Below are positions 34,993 through 47,559 of a stretch of DNA of 64,000 bases, piece after piece; positions within the stretch are counted from its first letter, which is position 1; every line of letters starts with the position of its first letter. The notes beneath the pieces were generated by a model that made no database searches, was not told the origin of the DNA, and saw only the letters and a list, made by a program, of their open reading frames with translations. This stretch comes from Polymyxa betae (taxonomy: Eukaryota; Endomyxa; Phytomyxea; Plasmodiophorida; Plasmodiophoridae), in assembly GCA_003693705.1 (NCBI GenBank), contig RBZT01000959.1, forward strand, positions 1-64,000. Direction: 5' to 3'. The position numbers and the translations under genes were made by a program.

Positions 34993-35651
34993 CTATTTCC
35001 TGGTAAATTTCGATCTCCATTCGTTAAGGCCTCGAGACCAATCAGATCTACTAAATCCTTCAGGAGTATAAACACAATGAACACCAAGACGTGAAACGGT
35101 TGCAATATTGCCAGGCTCGTTATCGAAGAAAATCATACTTTCATAAGATAAACCTGTCTGTTTTTGTAATGCCTGAAAATGTCTGTCCTATAAAGCAATA
35201 AATACGAAGTGAGAAAGCAACAGATTCTTATTACACCTTGGATTGCTTGGAGATCTGTTCATGCTTGAAAATATTCTTCAAGGGGATATCATTGTCAATG
35301 TGAATATTTTTAAGACAGATCTGAGCCCATTCTGGTTCATCAGTCTTGGAAGAGATAGCAAATATGATATCAGATGTGGATAAATCTGAATGAAGTTCTC
35401 GTAGAACATTGCGAGTATCATTCATGAGATATATAAGGGTTCCTTGTCGATCTACAACATCTCCAGTTGCATCATGTTTCTTGAATGGAGGACCTCCATC
35501 TCCCCATCTAATTTCATCATTAGCCAGCTGTCACCGAAATATCAGACAGATTATGCTAGCATTACAGCATATACATCTCTGGATACCATAAGGTTCCATC
35601 CAAATCAAATACGACCAACTGAGGAAAGATCTGCTTAGCAGGAGGACTCAT
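34993..35651 (-). CDS. MDP1: Magnesium-dependent phosphatase 1 (HAD family)
   Basis: Three exons on the minus strand start MSPPAKQIFPQLVVFDLDGT, containing the HAD nucleophile motif DLDGTLW. The middle exon has the second motif (IIFAISSKTDEPEWAQICL) and the last has FFDNEPGNIATVSRLGVHCV, the acidic loop that binds magnesium. It ends at 34993. MDP1 proteins are small cytosolic phosphatases active on glycated or tyrosine-phosphorylated substrates in vitro; the natural substrate is uncertain. Length (about 180 residues) fits the family. Introns lie at about 35191-35236 and 35533-35592. Confidence 0.88.
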
Positions 35652-35665
35652 ACTAATGACACCAA

Positions 35666-36027
35666 TTACAGTGATATAAAGATGATGTCTGAGTTTCCAC
35701 TTTGCAGCCCTCGTTCAGGTAAATTCTCCTGAAAAAAATAGATAGCGCAATAAAATTTCAATTTGAAAAGACATACAGTATGTACGTACTGTACGGTAGA
35801 TATTATACGTACATAGTGCGTAGCGGGTGTCCTTCGGAATCTGTTATGTCCGTATAGCGATAGAATTTCCTTGCGAATTTCCTGATCCTGCAAAATCGCT
35901 GCCCAAGGCTTCGAGAACTACACTGTAGCACGGCATGGTCATTGAAGTTAGATGGATATTTGCACGATGTCACGTTTTTTGGCAGCTTCCCAGAACATTT
36001 CGATGTAACTGAAACGTCCAAGATCAC
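35666..36027 (-). CDS. Hypothetical small protein, weakly supported
   Basis: ATG at 36027 opens 74 codons containing LGQRFCRIRKFARKFYRYTD, a basic, possibly helical stretch. A GT donor near 35818 and an acceptor near 35735 could join a second exon ending at 35666 (LPERGLQSGNSDIIFISL). No family recognised. Another frame over the same bases is open too. The proposed intron contains an interrupted palindrome, TACAGTA-TGTACG-TACTGTA (about 35775-35794). Confidence 0.25.
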
Positions 36028-36934
36028 TTGAGGTCGTGGTGGATAGTACGGTATTCAGAGAATGCAAATTGAAAAACTCGACACAGATAATCGAAATTTT
36101 TCTGAATGAAAGTAGACCGTCGTTATCTTGATGTCCCCTTGTTGATACATAAAAACATAGTCCCCCATCGACTCATGTTCATAATTGAACTCGCATAGCC
36201 TTCAGTGTATTTTTACTGTGGGATAAAAAGTGCCTTGGAAATCCCTTCGCAGTTTATATTTGTTCTTGTAAATACAAGTGTAAATTGCCATGTCTTCTTA
36301 ATACTTCCAAGAAAAACTACCAGGAAAAATCAAATTCTTTAAATCGAGACGCGAAAAGTTTGTCTCCAAATGGTCTGCATTTTGGCGTCTTGCTTGGGAT
36401 CCCAAAGCTCCGTCACTGCCCCCTATAATCTTTTGAGATATTAGCCCTATCAGCAATTACAGAGTTAAGGTGTCCGCTACGTTACGTACTATATTCTATA
36501 GTACCAGAAAATCAATGTGCGCGTTTGTAACTGAAATTTAATCGGATTCCAATCAATACCTAACTGACAGCAAGCATCTTGATTGGGAATGAGAACGGAC
36601 ATAAGAGATGAAGTTATGACTCGTATCATTCGTATGGGATTAAAGAGGCTGGTTGAAACAGAGTTGCCTCCAATGAAGTTGCGCATGAAGTGGTGTGACC
36701 CCGGGACCCCGAATAATTTTTCTTATCAACTTGATAATATAAACTGAGAAGTCGGTCCCTCCCTCTCTAACTCCTTACCTAACCTACCTGTCTCTGTCTG
36801 TCTCTCTATCGCTTTATGACCATATTACGATAACATCGCAAACATCACTTCATCTGTTTCACACTCGCTGTCAAGGTATTCTCAGGCTAGCATTATTTGG
36901 GCACTGCTCATATTCTATCAAGGTATAAATTCTC
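36028..36934. other. Intergenic region upstream of the CDK gene, with pyrimidine-rich tract
   Basis: No gene is supported. A minus-strand ORF at 36489-36686 (65 codons) has no recognisable features. From 36756 to 36810 the plus strand is almost only C and T, including TCTCTGTCTGTCTCTCT, just ahead of the CDK start, and may be a promoter or leader element. Confidence 0.4.
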
Positions 36935-38215
<1,281 letters not shown>

Positions 38216-38455
38216 ATCTTGTTTTCGAAGTATTTAAAATGTGGCAAAAATAAACCAACACATTCTAATATGCTACCTACATACCGTATTTCAGTACGTT
38301 GAGTTGATAATACAGTACAAACATTGAGATTCGAGAAACTGCGTCCTATGTTGTGCCAAGTTGTAACAACAAGTTATTGATTCTTACTGTATTCAACACC
38401 GGCTGTCATAAAACTGTCCTTTTACTACCGATCTAGTACTTTCAAGTTCGTCAGT

Positions 38456-39582
38456 ATGAACATGAATCGTATGCAGCAGATGTTTGGCAGTGGCGTTGCT
38501 GCGCCTGGTGGCGCTGATCAACCTGTCGCTGATACTGCCGAAATCACCTATATCTCATCCCTAGCTTTGCTTAAAATGCTGAAGCATGGGAGAGCTGGTG
38601 TGCCGATGGAAGTTATGGGGTTAATGCTTGGGGAATTTGTTGATGACTACACTGTTCGAGTTGTCGACGTCTTCGCAATGCCACAAAGGCAAGATGTCCT
38701 TTGATATGGTTATTAAACCTCTTACTGTTTGTCATAGTGGGACAGGTGTATCTGTTGAAGCTGTGGATCCAGTGTTCCAGACTAATATGCTGGACATGTT
38801 AAAACAAACTGCTCGGCCAGAAATGGTTGTAGGCTGGTACCACAGTCATCCAGGATTTGGCTGCTGGCTTTCTGGTTTTGAGTATTCTATGCTTAGGAAG
38901 CAGGATCTGATTTTTGACCAGGTGTCGATATCAACACACAGCAATCATTCGAAGCCTTAAACAAAAGAGCTGTTGCTGTTGTTGTCGATCCGATTCAGTC
39001 AGTCAAAGGAAAAGTTGTCATCGATGCCTTCAGATTGATTAACCCTCAGCTTATGATGCTTGGTCAAGGCAAGCGAGATGCTTCCGATTTCTTTGTTTTT
39101 GTATTAAGTGTGCTTAAGAGCCAAGACAAACGACTTCGAATCTCGGGTCTCTAAACAAGCCTTCCATTCAGGCCTTGATCCACAATCTGAATCGACACTA
39201 TTATTCCATCAACATTAGCTACAGCAAAAACGAGCTTGAACAAAAGATGCTGTTGAATCTTCACAAAAAGCAATGGACAGACAGTCTTCGAATAGAGACG
39301 TTCGATGCACACAGCAAAGACAACGAGACGACTGTTCAGGTGCATTGCAAATCCCTACTTCTTTGTTCTCACACTGATTCGTTTCATCAGACTCTTCTGC
39401 GGCTCAGCAAGTCGTATGCGGCTTGGTTGAAGGAAGAGGACACTCTCTCTAAAGAGGAGCTAGCCATTGCTCACGTGGGGAAAGTTGACCCTAAAAAGCA
39501 TCTCGAGACGAATGTAACAAACCTGATGTCCTCCAATATCATTCAAAACCTTGGCATTATGCTGAATACTGTCGTTTTTTGA
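38456..39582 (+). CDS. RPN11: 26S proteasome lid deubiquitinase Rpn11 (PSMD14)
   Basis: Five exons (38456-38688, 38738-38874, 38922-39068, 39119-39339, 39391-39582) give 309 residues, the family length. The JAMM metalloprotease centre is intact: [11 protein letters not shown] with the catalytic Glu, and [16 protein letters not shown] with the zinc-binding His-x-His and Asp. Other signatures are [19 protein letters not shown] and the C-terminal [15 protein letters not shown]. Rpn11 removes ubiquitin chains from substrates as they enter the proteasome. Two of the four introns (38689-38737 and 39069-39118) start with GC instead of GT, each with the strong context AG/GCAAG. Confidence 0.97.
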
Positions 39583-39738
39583 TTAGGTTTCGAAAATCGC
39601 TCATAAATCACATATTTTCAAGCCGTATTAATTACTCTCTTTTGCCTTATTACAAACATGAATGCATTCGTTTGAAACGAGAAGAAATTATTCCAGCTCT
39701 GATTAACAACGCAGTTCATAACCAGGTAAATGAAGTAA

Positions 39739-40591
39739 TTATTTTTTGGATTTCTTGGGAGACTGAGGGTTTTCGCCTGAATCACTTTTTCGCTTCTTGC
39801 CTTCGCTTCTGAGTGATGTCGCTTCTGCTCCGGCTTCAGGCTTTCTCTTCGTTTGCGAAGATGCCTTTCTGGAGGTCTGCGCTTTCTTTGCTGATTTTTT
39901 GGCCTTCTCACTTACCTTCTTAGTGGGGTTTTCCTTGCGAATCGACACTTTATCGGCAACAGACTTCTTCTTGGTAAGCGATTTCTTCTTAGTGGCAGTT
40001 TTCAGGTCGCCTGCTGCTTTCGTGCTGGGCTTCTTAGGAAGACTCTTTTTGGGGGATTTCTTTTCAACAGAGTGGTTTTTCACAGACCGTTTCTTGGCTG
40101 ATGTCTTTTTCTTGGTAACTGATTTCTTCTGATTAGATTCTTTGGTGCCCTTAGAGGTAGACTTCTGATCTTCAGTTGTTTTCTTCTTGACGGAAGCCTT
40201 TTTCTTGGTGACAACCTCTTTGTCTTCAGCTTTAATTTTGCTCTGCAACACATCGGTGAGATATCGTCACCAAAGTTAGAATATGGGGACCTTGGAAGGC
40301 GATTTCTTTGGAGAAGACTTTGCAACCTTGAAGGACTGCTTAACTTGGATGAAAGATCCCTCCGCTACACCCTTTTTCAAAGCACCAGAAATGTATTTAT
40401 CACTTGTCTAAGGAGAAGGTCATAAACCAGATGAATCAAACTTCGTGCCATTATACTTCGGCTTCCTTGAGCTCGTAATTATCATGAATGTATTTTTTGA
40501 TAGCAGTTCTAGAACTTCCTCCCTTCTCGGAAAGTTCGTTGATAGCTTTGCTGACCATGGTCTTGTAAGCAGTTTGAGCAAGTTTGGTCAT
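39739..40591 (-). CDS. H1: Linker histone H1
   Basis: Three exons on the minus strand. The first (from ATG at 40591) encodes the start of a winged-helix globular domain, MVSKAINELSEKGGSSRTAI then KKYIHDNYELKEAE. The second continues SDKYISGALKKGVAEGSFIQ and VKQSFKV, completing the H15 domain. The last exon is about 170 residues of Lys/Ser/Thr-rich tail with repeated KKKS and SPKKS motifs, ending at 39739. H1 binds linker DNA at the nucleosome dyad and compacts chromatin. The tail lies tail to tail with Rpn11. Both introns are about 50 nt. Unlike animal replication-dependent histone genes it is spliced, as common in fungi and protists. Confidence 0.93.
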
Positions 40592-41419
40592 GGCTACACT
40601 TGTAGAATGCGTGCGTATTACAAACTGGTAGGCAAAGGTTGTCAGCGATCAAGTAAGGGAATATTAAGAAATTATTGCACCTGATGACGCTGATAGGTGA
40701 TAGACTGATTCGCAACAGATGAAATACTCACAACAACAAACTCAGCAACACGACAACACGGCAACACCTAGAACGCACTGTGTACTTTCGAAATCCCAAA
40801 TTCTAATCACTGCGAGTCTGCGACCGACAAAGCGCGCGCTTTTTATCTGATCTTAAACTGTTGGCGTCCAGTCAGAGGGTGGTTCTCTCTCACAATTTTA
40901 CAAATAAAAACGCACACGGAATTGACACTAAGTCACAGGCGTCAATGAGCAATTTCATTCAAAAATCATGACATAGAAATTTTGGTATTTTTATCATTTA
41001 TTCAAACCGTCAAACACCGTTTTGCGCTAATTTACAAATATGCTTGAAAAGTCGCAACAAGAAGCCTGTGAGACCGTCTGATAGCTGAACTCACCAATAT
41101 ATTCCAAACTTATTATCACAGTTTATTAATGGCATGCGATTTAGCTAGGTTGCCCTCAAATATTGTTTCGAAGATGTTTTTCGTAGTTAAATCAGCCGAT
41201 ACGGAATGAATTGTGCTGCAGACGCGTTTGCTGGCTCTATATAAAGTACTTGAACTCTTGAAGTGCATGATTATGGGACAGCCATGCTTAACTAGTATGA
41301 TGAATAGAAGCGGCAGGTATGATATGGATATCGCATACTGTTACATACACAGATGACCAATACCTATAAAACGAAGAGCGCGGCCCTTGTCTAACATCTT
41401 TAGACTCAGGTATTAGAAC
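40592..41419. other. Divergent intergenic region (H1 / coiled-coil gene)
   Basis: About 830 bp without a credible ORF. It must include the H1 promoter and leader (a possible 5' leader intron acceptor lies just before the H1 ATG). I see no individual regulatory motif. Confidence 0.4.
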
Positions 41420-43535
41420 ATGACTATGGAGCATCAAGGCATTGCCAATACATCATTATCTGATATGGAACGGGTTCTACAGAAATTAGCTGATACTCAG
41501 CATCAATTACATCAGGTACTACATCTAGATGTCTTCGTACATGGACACTTAAAACTGCCAGGCTCAGGAACAAGTTAATGCGTTCAGGTTGGCCGAAACT
41601 GAGTATAGATCAACAATTGAAGCACTACAACAAAAATTGGAAACTCTGGCGAAAATTACGCCAGTGAAACCTGGCCAAGATCAGGATCGAGACAACAATC
41701 AGTTAAAAGTGCTGGAAATAGAATTAGAGAGGACACGTGAACAGCACGCTACGATAGTATTGGATTTACGAAACGAAATTTCTGCATTAAGGTGGGCTTT
41801 TGTTAGATAACGTGCTATGAAACTTACTGAATCTCAGGAAGAATTGTGAGAATCGCCAAAATCAATGGAACAGCGAGAAATCGATTCTGGAAGTTGATTT
41901 GACGCAACTAAGGCATGCATTTGTGCACTGTGAAAAACAATATCAGTTCAATTTGCATCAGCAGAACGATCTCACAGAACAATATGTGTAATCTCACATA
42001 GATATCTATCGCTATTACTGAATTCGTGATCAGACAACGCTCCGAAGATGTGATACAAGTTGTACAACAAAAACTTATTTGCACGAGCAAGACCAATGAA
42101 AAATTACAACATGAGATCCTTAAGTTATCGCTGGAGAAGGAGCAGTTGCAGAATAAAATGATGCAAATGCAGAAGATGTATGTGAAGGTTAGAAGTCATG
42201 TTAATACTTTTCAAGATCAGTTGCTGAGAAATGTCAAGGCGCAAGATACAATCACAGAAATGAGTTTATCTCATGCTGCTGTGATTAAAAAGCAGGACAA
42301 TCTGATTTCTAGTTTAAGGAAACAACTTGGACGAATTCTGAAGAACCCAATTGTACAATCTAATGTATGCTCTATTAAAGGAGGTCTGGATAATGTATCG
42401 GCGTGCTCTATTACAATTAGGTGCTGACTAAAATGAACCTTCAGATACTGTAAACGCTCCTATTCTTGAAGAGGCTGCTTTAATTCGTGAGTTTAATTCG
42501 AATCTGTTTGAAAAATTAGCGTCAAGTGAAGATGAGATTAGTACTCTGAAAAATCAGGTATGATTGACCGATGATGTTTGCTCATTTCAATGAATCCGTA
42601 AAGGTTCATATATTGGAAGATCAACTATTCAAGAGCCGACAAGAAGTATCTAACTATGTTCGTAGAGTGAAAACAGGAGCTTTGATTGTAGAGGGAGACA
42701 TTCATAAGACAGATGTCGGTTCAACAAACTGCTTATCGTGTCATGAATCATTGCTAATTTTTGATTTCAGTGGAAGTCTTCGAATAAGATTTGGTCGACA
42801 CCAGAAGAAAGATTCTTATTGCTTCACAAAATGGAGTTACTTTTGCAGGAGACAATTCTAGAGAACACACAGTTAATGAAAGAAAAAAGTAAGCTAGTAT
42901 CAATCCTAGTAATCTTGCTCACATTCTTATTGATCTGTTTACAGATGAGCTTGGAGAGAAGCTAATGAGTCTCCACAATTCATTACAAAACCACAGTTGA
43001 GAACAGCTCAAGCTTGTCAAGATTTTTTAGATCGAATCACTGAAATATCTATTGATCGATACCTCATTTAGTTATTTTGGATGGAGAAAGGTCCAGGCCA
43101 TAAAACTGCATTTACTCCGTATAAACGATCTGAAGTGAATAATAAGACAATACCTGGTGCTTTAATAGCTGCAGTCTTACCTCCAGAGATATGTCGATCT
43201 ATCAGTAATGCACTATCGCGGGTTCGATCTGCAAGAAAGACATTGGAGGATTCATTTAGGGCATTGGATCAGGTCAAAACCAATCATTAATCAATTTTGC
43301 AGACAAGAATAACAGGACTTTTGATTTTCAGGTTGAATTGACAGAGGCTGAACAGATTGTCATTCAAGACTTATTTCGTGAAGCGACAGGTGTCAATGCT
43401 ATCAGTGTGAGTCGTCATGATCCTATGCAACTGATTCGTGTCAGCAATATGCAAGCTGAATGGCTAACTCGTATAGCAGCACAACTACATAATGTGTATA
43501 GAGAAGAATCTCGATGGAAATCTGCCACAATGTGA
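41420..43535 (+). CDS. Coiled-coil protein, unknown
   Basis: A multi-exon gene starting MTMEHQGIANTSLSDMERVL, followed by heptad-rich segments (LAETEYRSTIEALQQKLETL; KLSLEKEQLQNKMMQMQKMY; HAAVIKKQDNLISSLRKQLG). A linker and a C-terminal region follow that look more globular (IPGALIAAVLPPEICRSISN; TEAEQIVIQDLFREATGVNA) to a stop at 43535. At least seven short introns are needed; several junctions between 41790 and 43080 are only approximate. There is no membrane segment or enzyme motif. It may be a cytoskeletal or intraflagellar scaffold, but I cannot support one over another. Confidence 0.65.
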
Positions 43536-43682
43536 ATAAAGATGATTTTCTTAAGATGTGATGCGTCGTAACTATCTATAATATCTGTATGCGCGGTGGC
43601 TGTCTCCGTCACGCATTGCCCTTCTCTATATTAGTCATTATACCTCTCATCGTCCACAATCGACATTAATCAATTGCCAATC

Positions 43683-44167
43683 ATGCAGGCACGAGCGCGA
43701 CAGCCCCAAAGGGTTCAAAAGGTTATGGTTCAGCCCATTGTAAGTAGGGAACTTTGGATTTTGGCTTCTCTCAATTGTTAAGTTACTGGTGGTCAACTTG
43801 GGTTTCAAATTTCATGGACTCACTGATACTTACAATGGATTTAGACCCTGATCTTTCGATTCCTGCAGAGTGTAAGTACTGCATTGTTATCGCTCTCGAT
43901 TGTTTTACGATGCTCTAACAGAAATCTCGCGTCCAGCTGATGCTCTACGAAAATAACGATATGCGATTGGAAGGACAAATTATCGTAATCTTAAATATTC
44001 TTCATTTTTTCAATGGACGTATAATGCAATTCTGTCAGGGATTTGACGAATATATGAATGTCGTACTCGATGATGCAATCGAACTTTCTTTAAAACAGAA
44101 GACCCGGAAGAAGCTGGGACGTATTTTATTGAAGGGAGATAACATTACTCTCATAATGAGTTCCTGA
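43683..44167 (+). CDS. SNRPE: Spliceosomal Sm protein E
   Basis: Four exons (43683-43739, 43845-43871, 43922-43984, 44039-44167) join to 91 residues, the exact size of SmE. The sequence [10 protein letters not shown], then TLIFRFLQS, is the SmE N-terminus. Sm1 reads [20 protein letters not shown], continuing into [11 protein letters not shown]. Sm2 is [14 protein letters not shown]. SmE is one of seven proteins forming the ring around the Sm site of U1, U2, U4 and U5 snRNAs. The first intron, 105 nt, is about twice the usual length here, and one exon is only 27 nt. Confidence 0.96.
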
Positions 44168-44436
44168 GGCAATTTTGGCATCTACAGAAAATTTCAAATA
44201 AATTGAGTGTAGGTGCTGTTTGTAACACTGTACAATTTTTCTGCTTAGTTCTTATCTTACAGCATTCCGTTATATCTTGCTATAGCTTGTTACGTTTTCC
44301 AGGCTCAGTTTATTCAATAATTCAGCTATGCAGCAGTTTGATTTAACATTTACTGCTATCTGGCCCGGTGTGAATCACGTTAATGAACTTAAAAATCTGT
44401 ATCTGCGATCTCAGATTCAGTATAGAAATATTGACT

Positions 44437-44655
44437 ATGGATCAACCTCTAAGAATTGCAATTGTCATGGGTGCTACCATTGCTGCAGCGTGTGCATATT
44501 TTCAATACGGGTTTTAAAAACGTAATGAGCAGGCCTCAGAACTAGAACATGCCTTACCATCAGCAGCAAGTGCAATGATCCCTTTCCCGCCATCGTCTTC
44601 GTCTGGAACTAAACCTCCTTCTGGTAACCCATCGACTATTCCATGGATGGCATAA
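44437..44655 (+). pseudogene. Small single-pass membrane-like ORF interrupted by an in-frame TAA
   Basis: ATG at 44437 opens MDQPLRIAIVMGATIAAACA, a clear hydrophobic segment followed by YFQYGF. The frame then meets TAA at 44515-44517. The same frame continues for another 45 codons with coding character (KRNEQASELEHALPSAASAM, then a Ser/Pro-rich tail) to a stop at 44655. A GT-AG pair around the stop (44510-44532 region) would be only about 22 nt and would shift the frame. So the locus is either a small 26-residue-plus protein, a broken gene, or a read-through case. A single sequencing error would also explain it. The layout (N-terminal membrane segment, short tail) suits small mitochondrial or ER proteins, but no family is recognised. 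Confidence 0.35.
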
Positions 44656-44691
44656 CAAATGAAAAATATACTGACTTGATCAATTCCTGTA

Positions 44692-47012
44692 TTAAAATGT
44701 AAAGAATCTCTCCGCCTTTCTTTGTTGGAGAAGATCAGCCTTCAAGTGCCGCCAATGTAGCATGACAATGGCAGCTAACAGTGCTACAGAAGTCACCAAA
44801 ACTGATACAGCAACCCAAATCCAGTTATTCGTTGGACTTAAGAATAGTTCCACAACCCATTTGTCAGGAGCATCCGGAGGATATGGGAATACGACAAGTT
44901 GCGAATTAGGAATCATGGAAGTCCACGTACCAACATGTCCTTAAACATGTCAGTTAGGTGACCAGTACAAGCTAGATGGCTTACTGCCTTACCAGAGCTA
45001 ACACCAACAGAAAACTGCTCAATGTAAGAGAATGTCCTTGCTAATCCGGCAAATACATATGGAGTCTGCAAAGACCTGTACGATGATTGTGAAAGTTGAG
45101 CTCCAGATACCATTCGCCGAACACCATTTGTATCCGAGACAGTAAATTTTACAGTCACGCCTGGTTGATTAACACCATAAGGCTTGGGTTCAGGAAATCT
45201 ACACAGACATCAGAAAGCTGATTGGTGGACGCACACTGCTTTCAGGTTTTTACTTTTCAGGCCAGAGCTCTGAGCACCACTCTGGACACACTCCGTTTGA
45301 TACCAAAGTCTTGAAGAAAAACGTATCTTCATTGAGATTATTAAGCAGAAATTTGATAGGGACTGCAGATTGGTCAATAAGTAATACATCTTGAAGACCT
45401 ATTTCCAAATCAGCGTATAGCTTTAAATCAGCAATGGACACAAGATACCATCTTCATTGATATCAAAAAATGCTCCACCAACAGCATGGGTGTATTCATT
45501 GAGAACCGATGTTATACGAGGATCAGAAACTTGAGTGACGCCACCACCACTAAGGCATGATAACATTACCACCTCCTGATTACTCGAAGTTAACAATAAC
45601 TCAGGCAGACCTGCAGAATTTAGGTTGAACAGAATGAGAAAATACTATAGAGCAGGTTACCATCAGCATTTATATCTCCAACTCGAATAACACCATTTGT
45701 TTCTAGACCAGTCGATAACGTTGTTTTGACAACGTTGCCATTGTTAATTTCCGAGTATGAATGAAATTTGAAATTTGGATCTGCTGAGCAAAGATTATCG
45801 GAGCTTCTGCATCCTACTAAAATATCAAAAACTTTTCAAAACAGAAATTAGTCGATGGGACCTGTTTGAGATAAAGATGAGCACAGAGGTTTCTGAATGT
45901 TATAATGGATCATAATCGCAGATGTATCAGAATTCACTGTTGAATAAATGAGGTCAAGGTGACCATCACCATTCGCATCAGCAAACGTCACTGGACCAAA
46001 ATTCTTCTCCAGATTCTGTGCAACAAAGCCATCCGTCTGAATGGAACAAACGACAGTTACGAAGGCTTACAATTGATTGAGAGAAGGTCCATTTGGAGCT
46101 GGTTGGATCCCAAATATAGATTTCCAACTGCGAATTGGTTGCGACAACCAAGTCGGCAACACAGTCACCATTGACGTCAACGTAAGAATGTGGTCTACCA
46201 TCTGCATGAACTCCATTTGTCTGATCTATTAAGCAGATTCAAGTTCAGATAACGATCTCTTGATCGAACGTCTTTTACCACTCATAGCTGGGAAGTCCTG
46301 AGCCTGGAAACCCCCTTTCTTGTCATTAACCTATTCTTTCTGAGCAGAATTCAGAATCAACTAAAGTGGTCACTGACCCAAACTTGACGTTTTGTTGCAT
46401 CCGAGAATCCAAACAGATCCAGATACATATCAGCATTATAGTCAAATACAATGAGCTCCTCAGCACTTGAGACTATCGAAATCATTACTCATTAAAGTTG
46501 TACAACATAGGTCTTACAGGATTGTTTAGGTTCGAACGATGATGTCACTGAGTTCATATAGAACATTCTACCGATATAATCCTTTGAAGTAGAGGTAGTC
46601 TTGCCTTGAATAAATAGATCGATTCTGCCATCATAATTGAAGTCACCAGGAGTGACACCAGTGATTGAGAAGTCAGATATGGTTATGCGCATGGATAGCT
46701 GAACATTAAATTGCCATTGATCTGATGACCATGTATGGATATCAATCTGTTGCTGATTTGCAGATAAAACTATTAAATCAACCCTGAAGGCGCATTTCAA
46801 TATTTTGCATAGAGACTATCATAATGATGTTAGTACTTCTTATCATTGTTGACATCAGCGAATGCAACAGGTCTAGAACCTGTGGGGATAGAATCAGCAA
46901 GCCCTAGATCAGCCCAATATAAGAGCTTGGACTGGGCACTGTAGAGATTAGGACGAGAACTATCAGCAGTATGTAGTAGAAGAATGATGACAATGTGAAG
47001 GACAAGGATCAT
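44692..47012 (-). CDS. ITFG1: ITFG1/LINKIN-type FG-GAP repeat membrane protein
   Basis: The product begins with a signal peptide (MILVLHIVIILLLHTADSSR) and a first FG-GAP blade ending GSRPVAFADVNNDKK. Further blades show calcium-loop patterns such as GVTPGDFNYDGRIDLFIQG and HSYVDVNGDCVADLVVATNS. The C-terminal part has MIPNSQLVVFPYPPDAPDKW, a transmembrane helix (VAVSVLVTSVALLAAIVMLH) and a basic cytosolic tail (LKADLLQQRKAERFFTF). Order and C-terminal motif match ITFG1 (TIP, LINKIN), a type I membrane protein linked to cell adhesion in animals. In a unicellular organism its role is unknown. About eight short introns; several internal joins are approximate. Confidence 0.85.
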
Positions 47013-47559
47013 GATGATATAGATCTAGCTGATACCCATACAGTACATCTAATAAAGATTATGACGTAGTGAGCTGACAGTCTTCTCTATCCTCTATATC
47101 GGGTACCTGACGCTATTCACTATCAATTCTTCACGTTTAACCTTCAAATTAGACTAATTTTCTGATCGATAAACAATTAACCGCCACAAAGCAGGTAATG
47201 GTTTTAAATAATATTTGTAATTAGGGCACTATTTTCCGGACAATGTTCGCCTCTGTATCTTAGTTCATTGTTGCTTTCCAAGATGATACTGAATTAGAGC
47301 TAATGCGGAAGTATATTTCTAAAGCGAAGATTTAGAACTTGTTTGGAAAAATGTCGAAAGTACTGTTTGAAATGATAGGGATAGAACTATAGCTTATGAG
47401 GAAATATAAACAGGCAGAGATGCCAATGAGACCAGAGAGTGGTAGCAAGCTGCGCAGCCTTATTACTGACTACTCTACTGTTAGATAGAACAGAGCCGTC
47501 CTGGTGCTTGTTGTTGCTGCACTCTCATTTGGTTTACTTTCCATATCTATACTATAGTC
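47013..47559. other. Divergent spacer between ITFG1 and UXS1
   Basis: 547 bp separate the two start codons. There is no supported ORF or RNA. It presumably contains the promoters of both genes. Confidence 0.4.

Noticed and set aside
39797-40132. Phe/Leu-rich plus-strand ORF of 111 codons
   Set aside because: Antisense shadow of the Lys-rich histone H1 tail (AAG/AAA codons read backwards as Phe/Leu).
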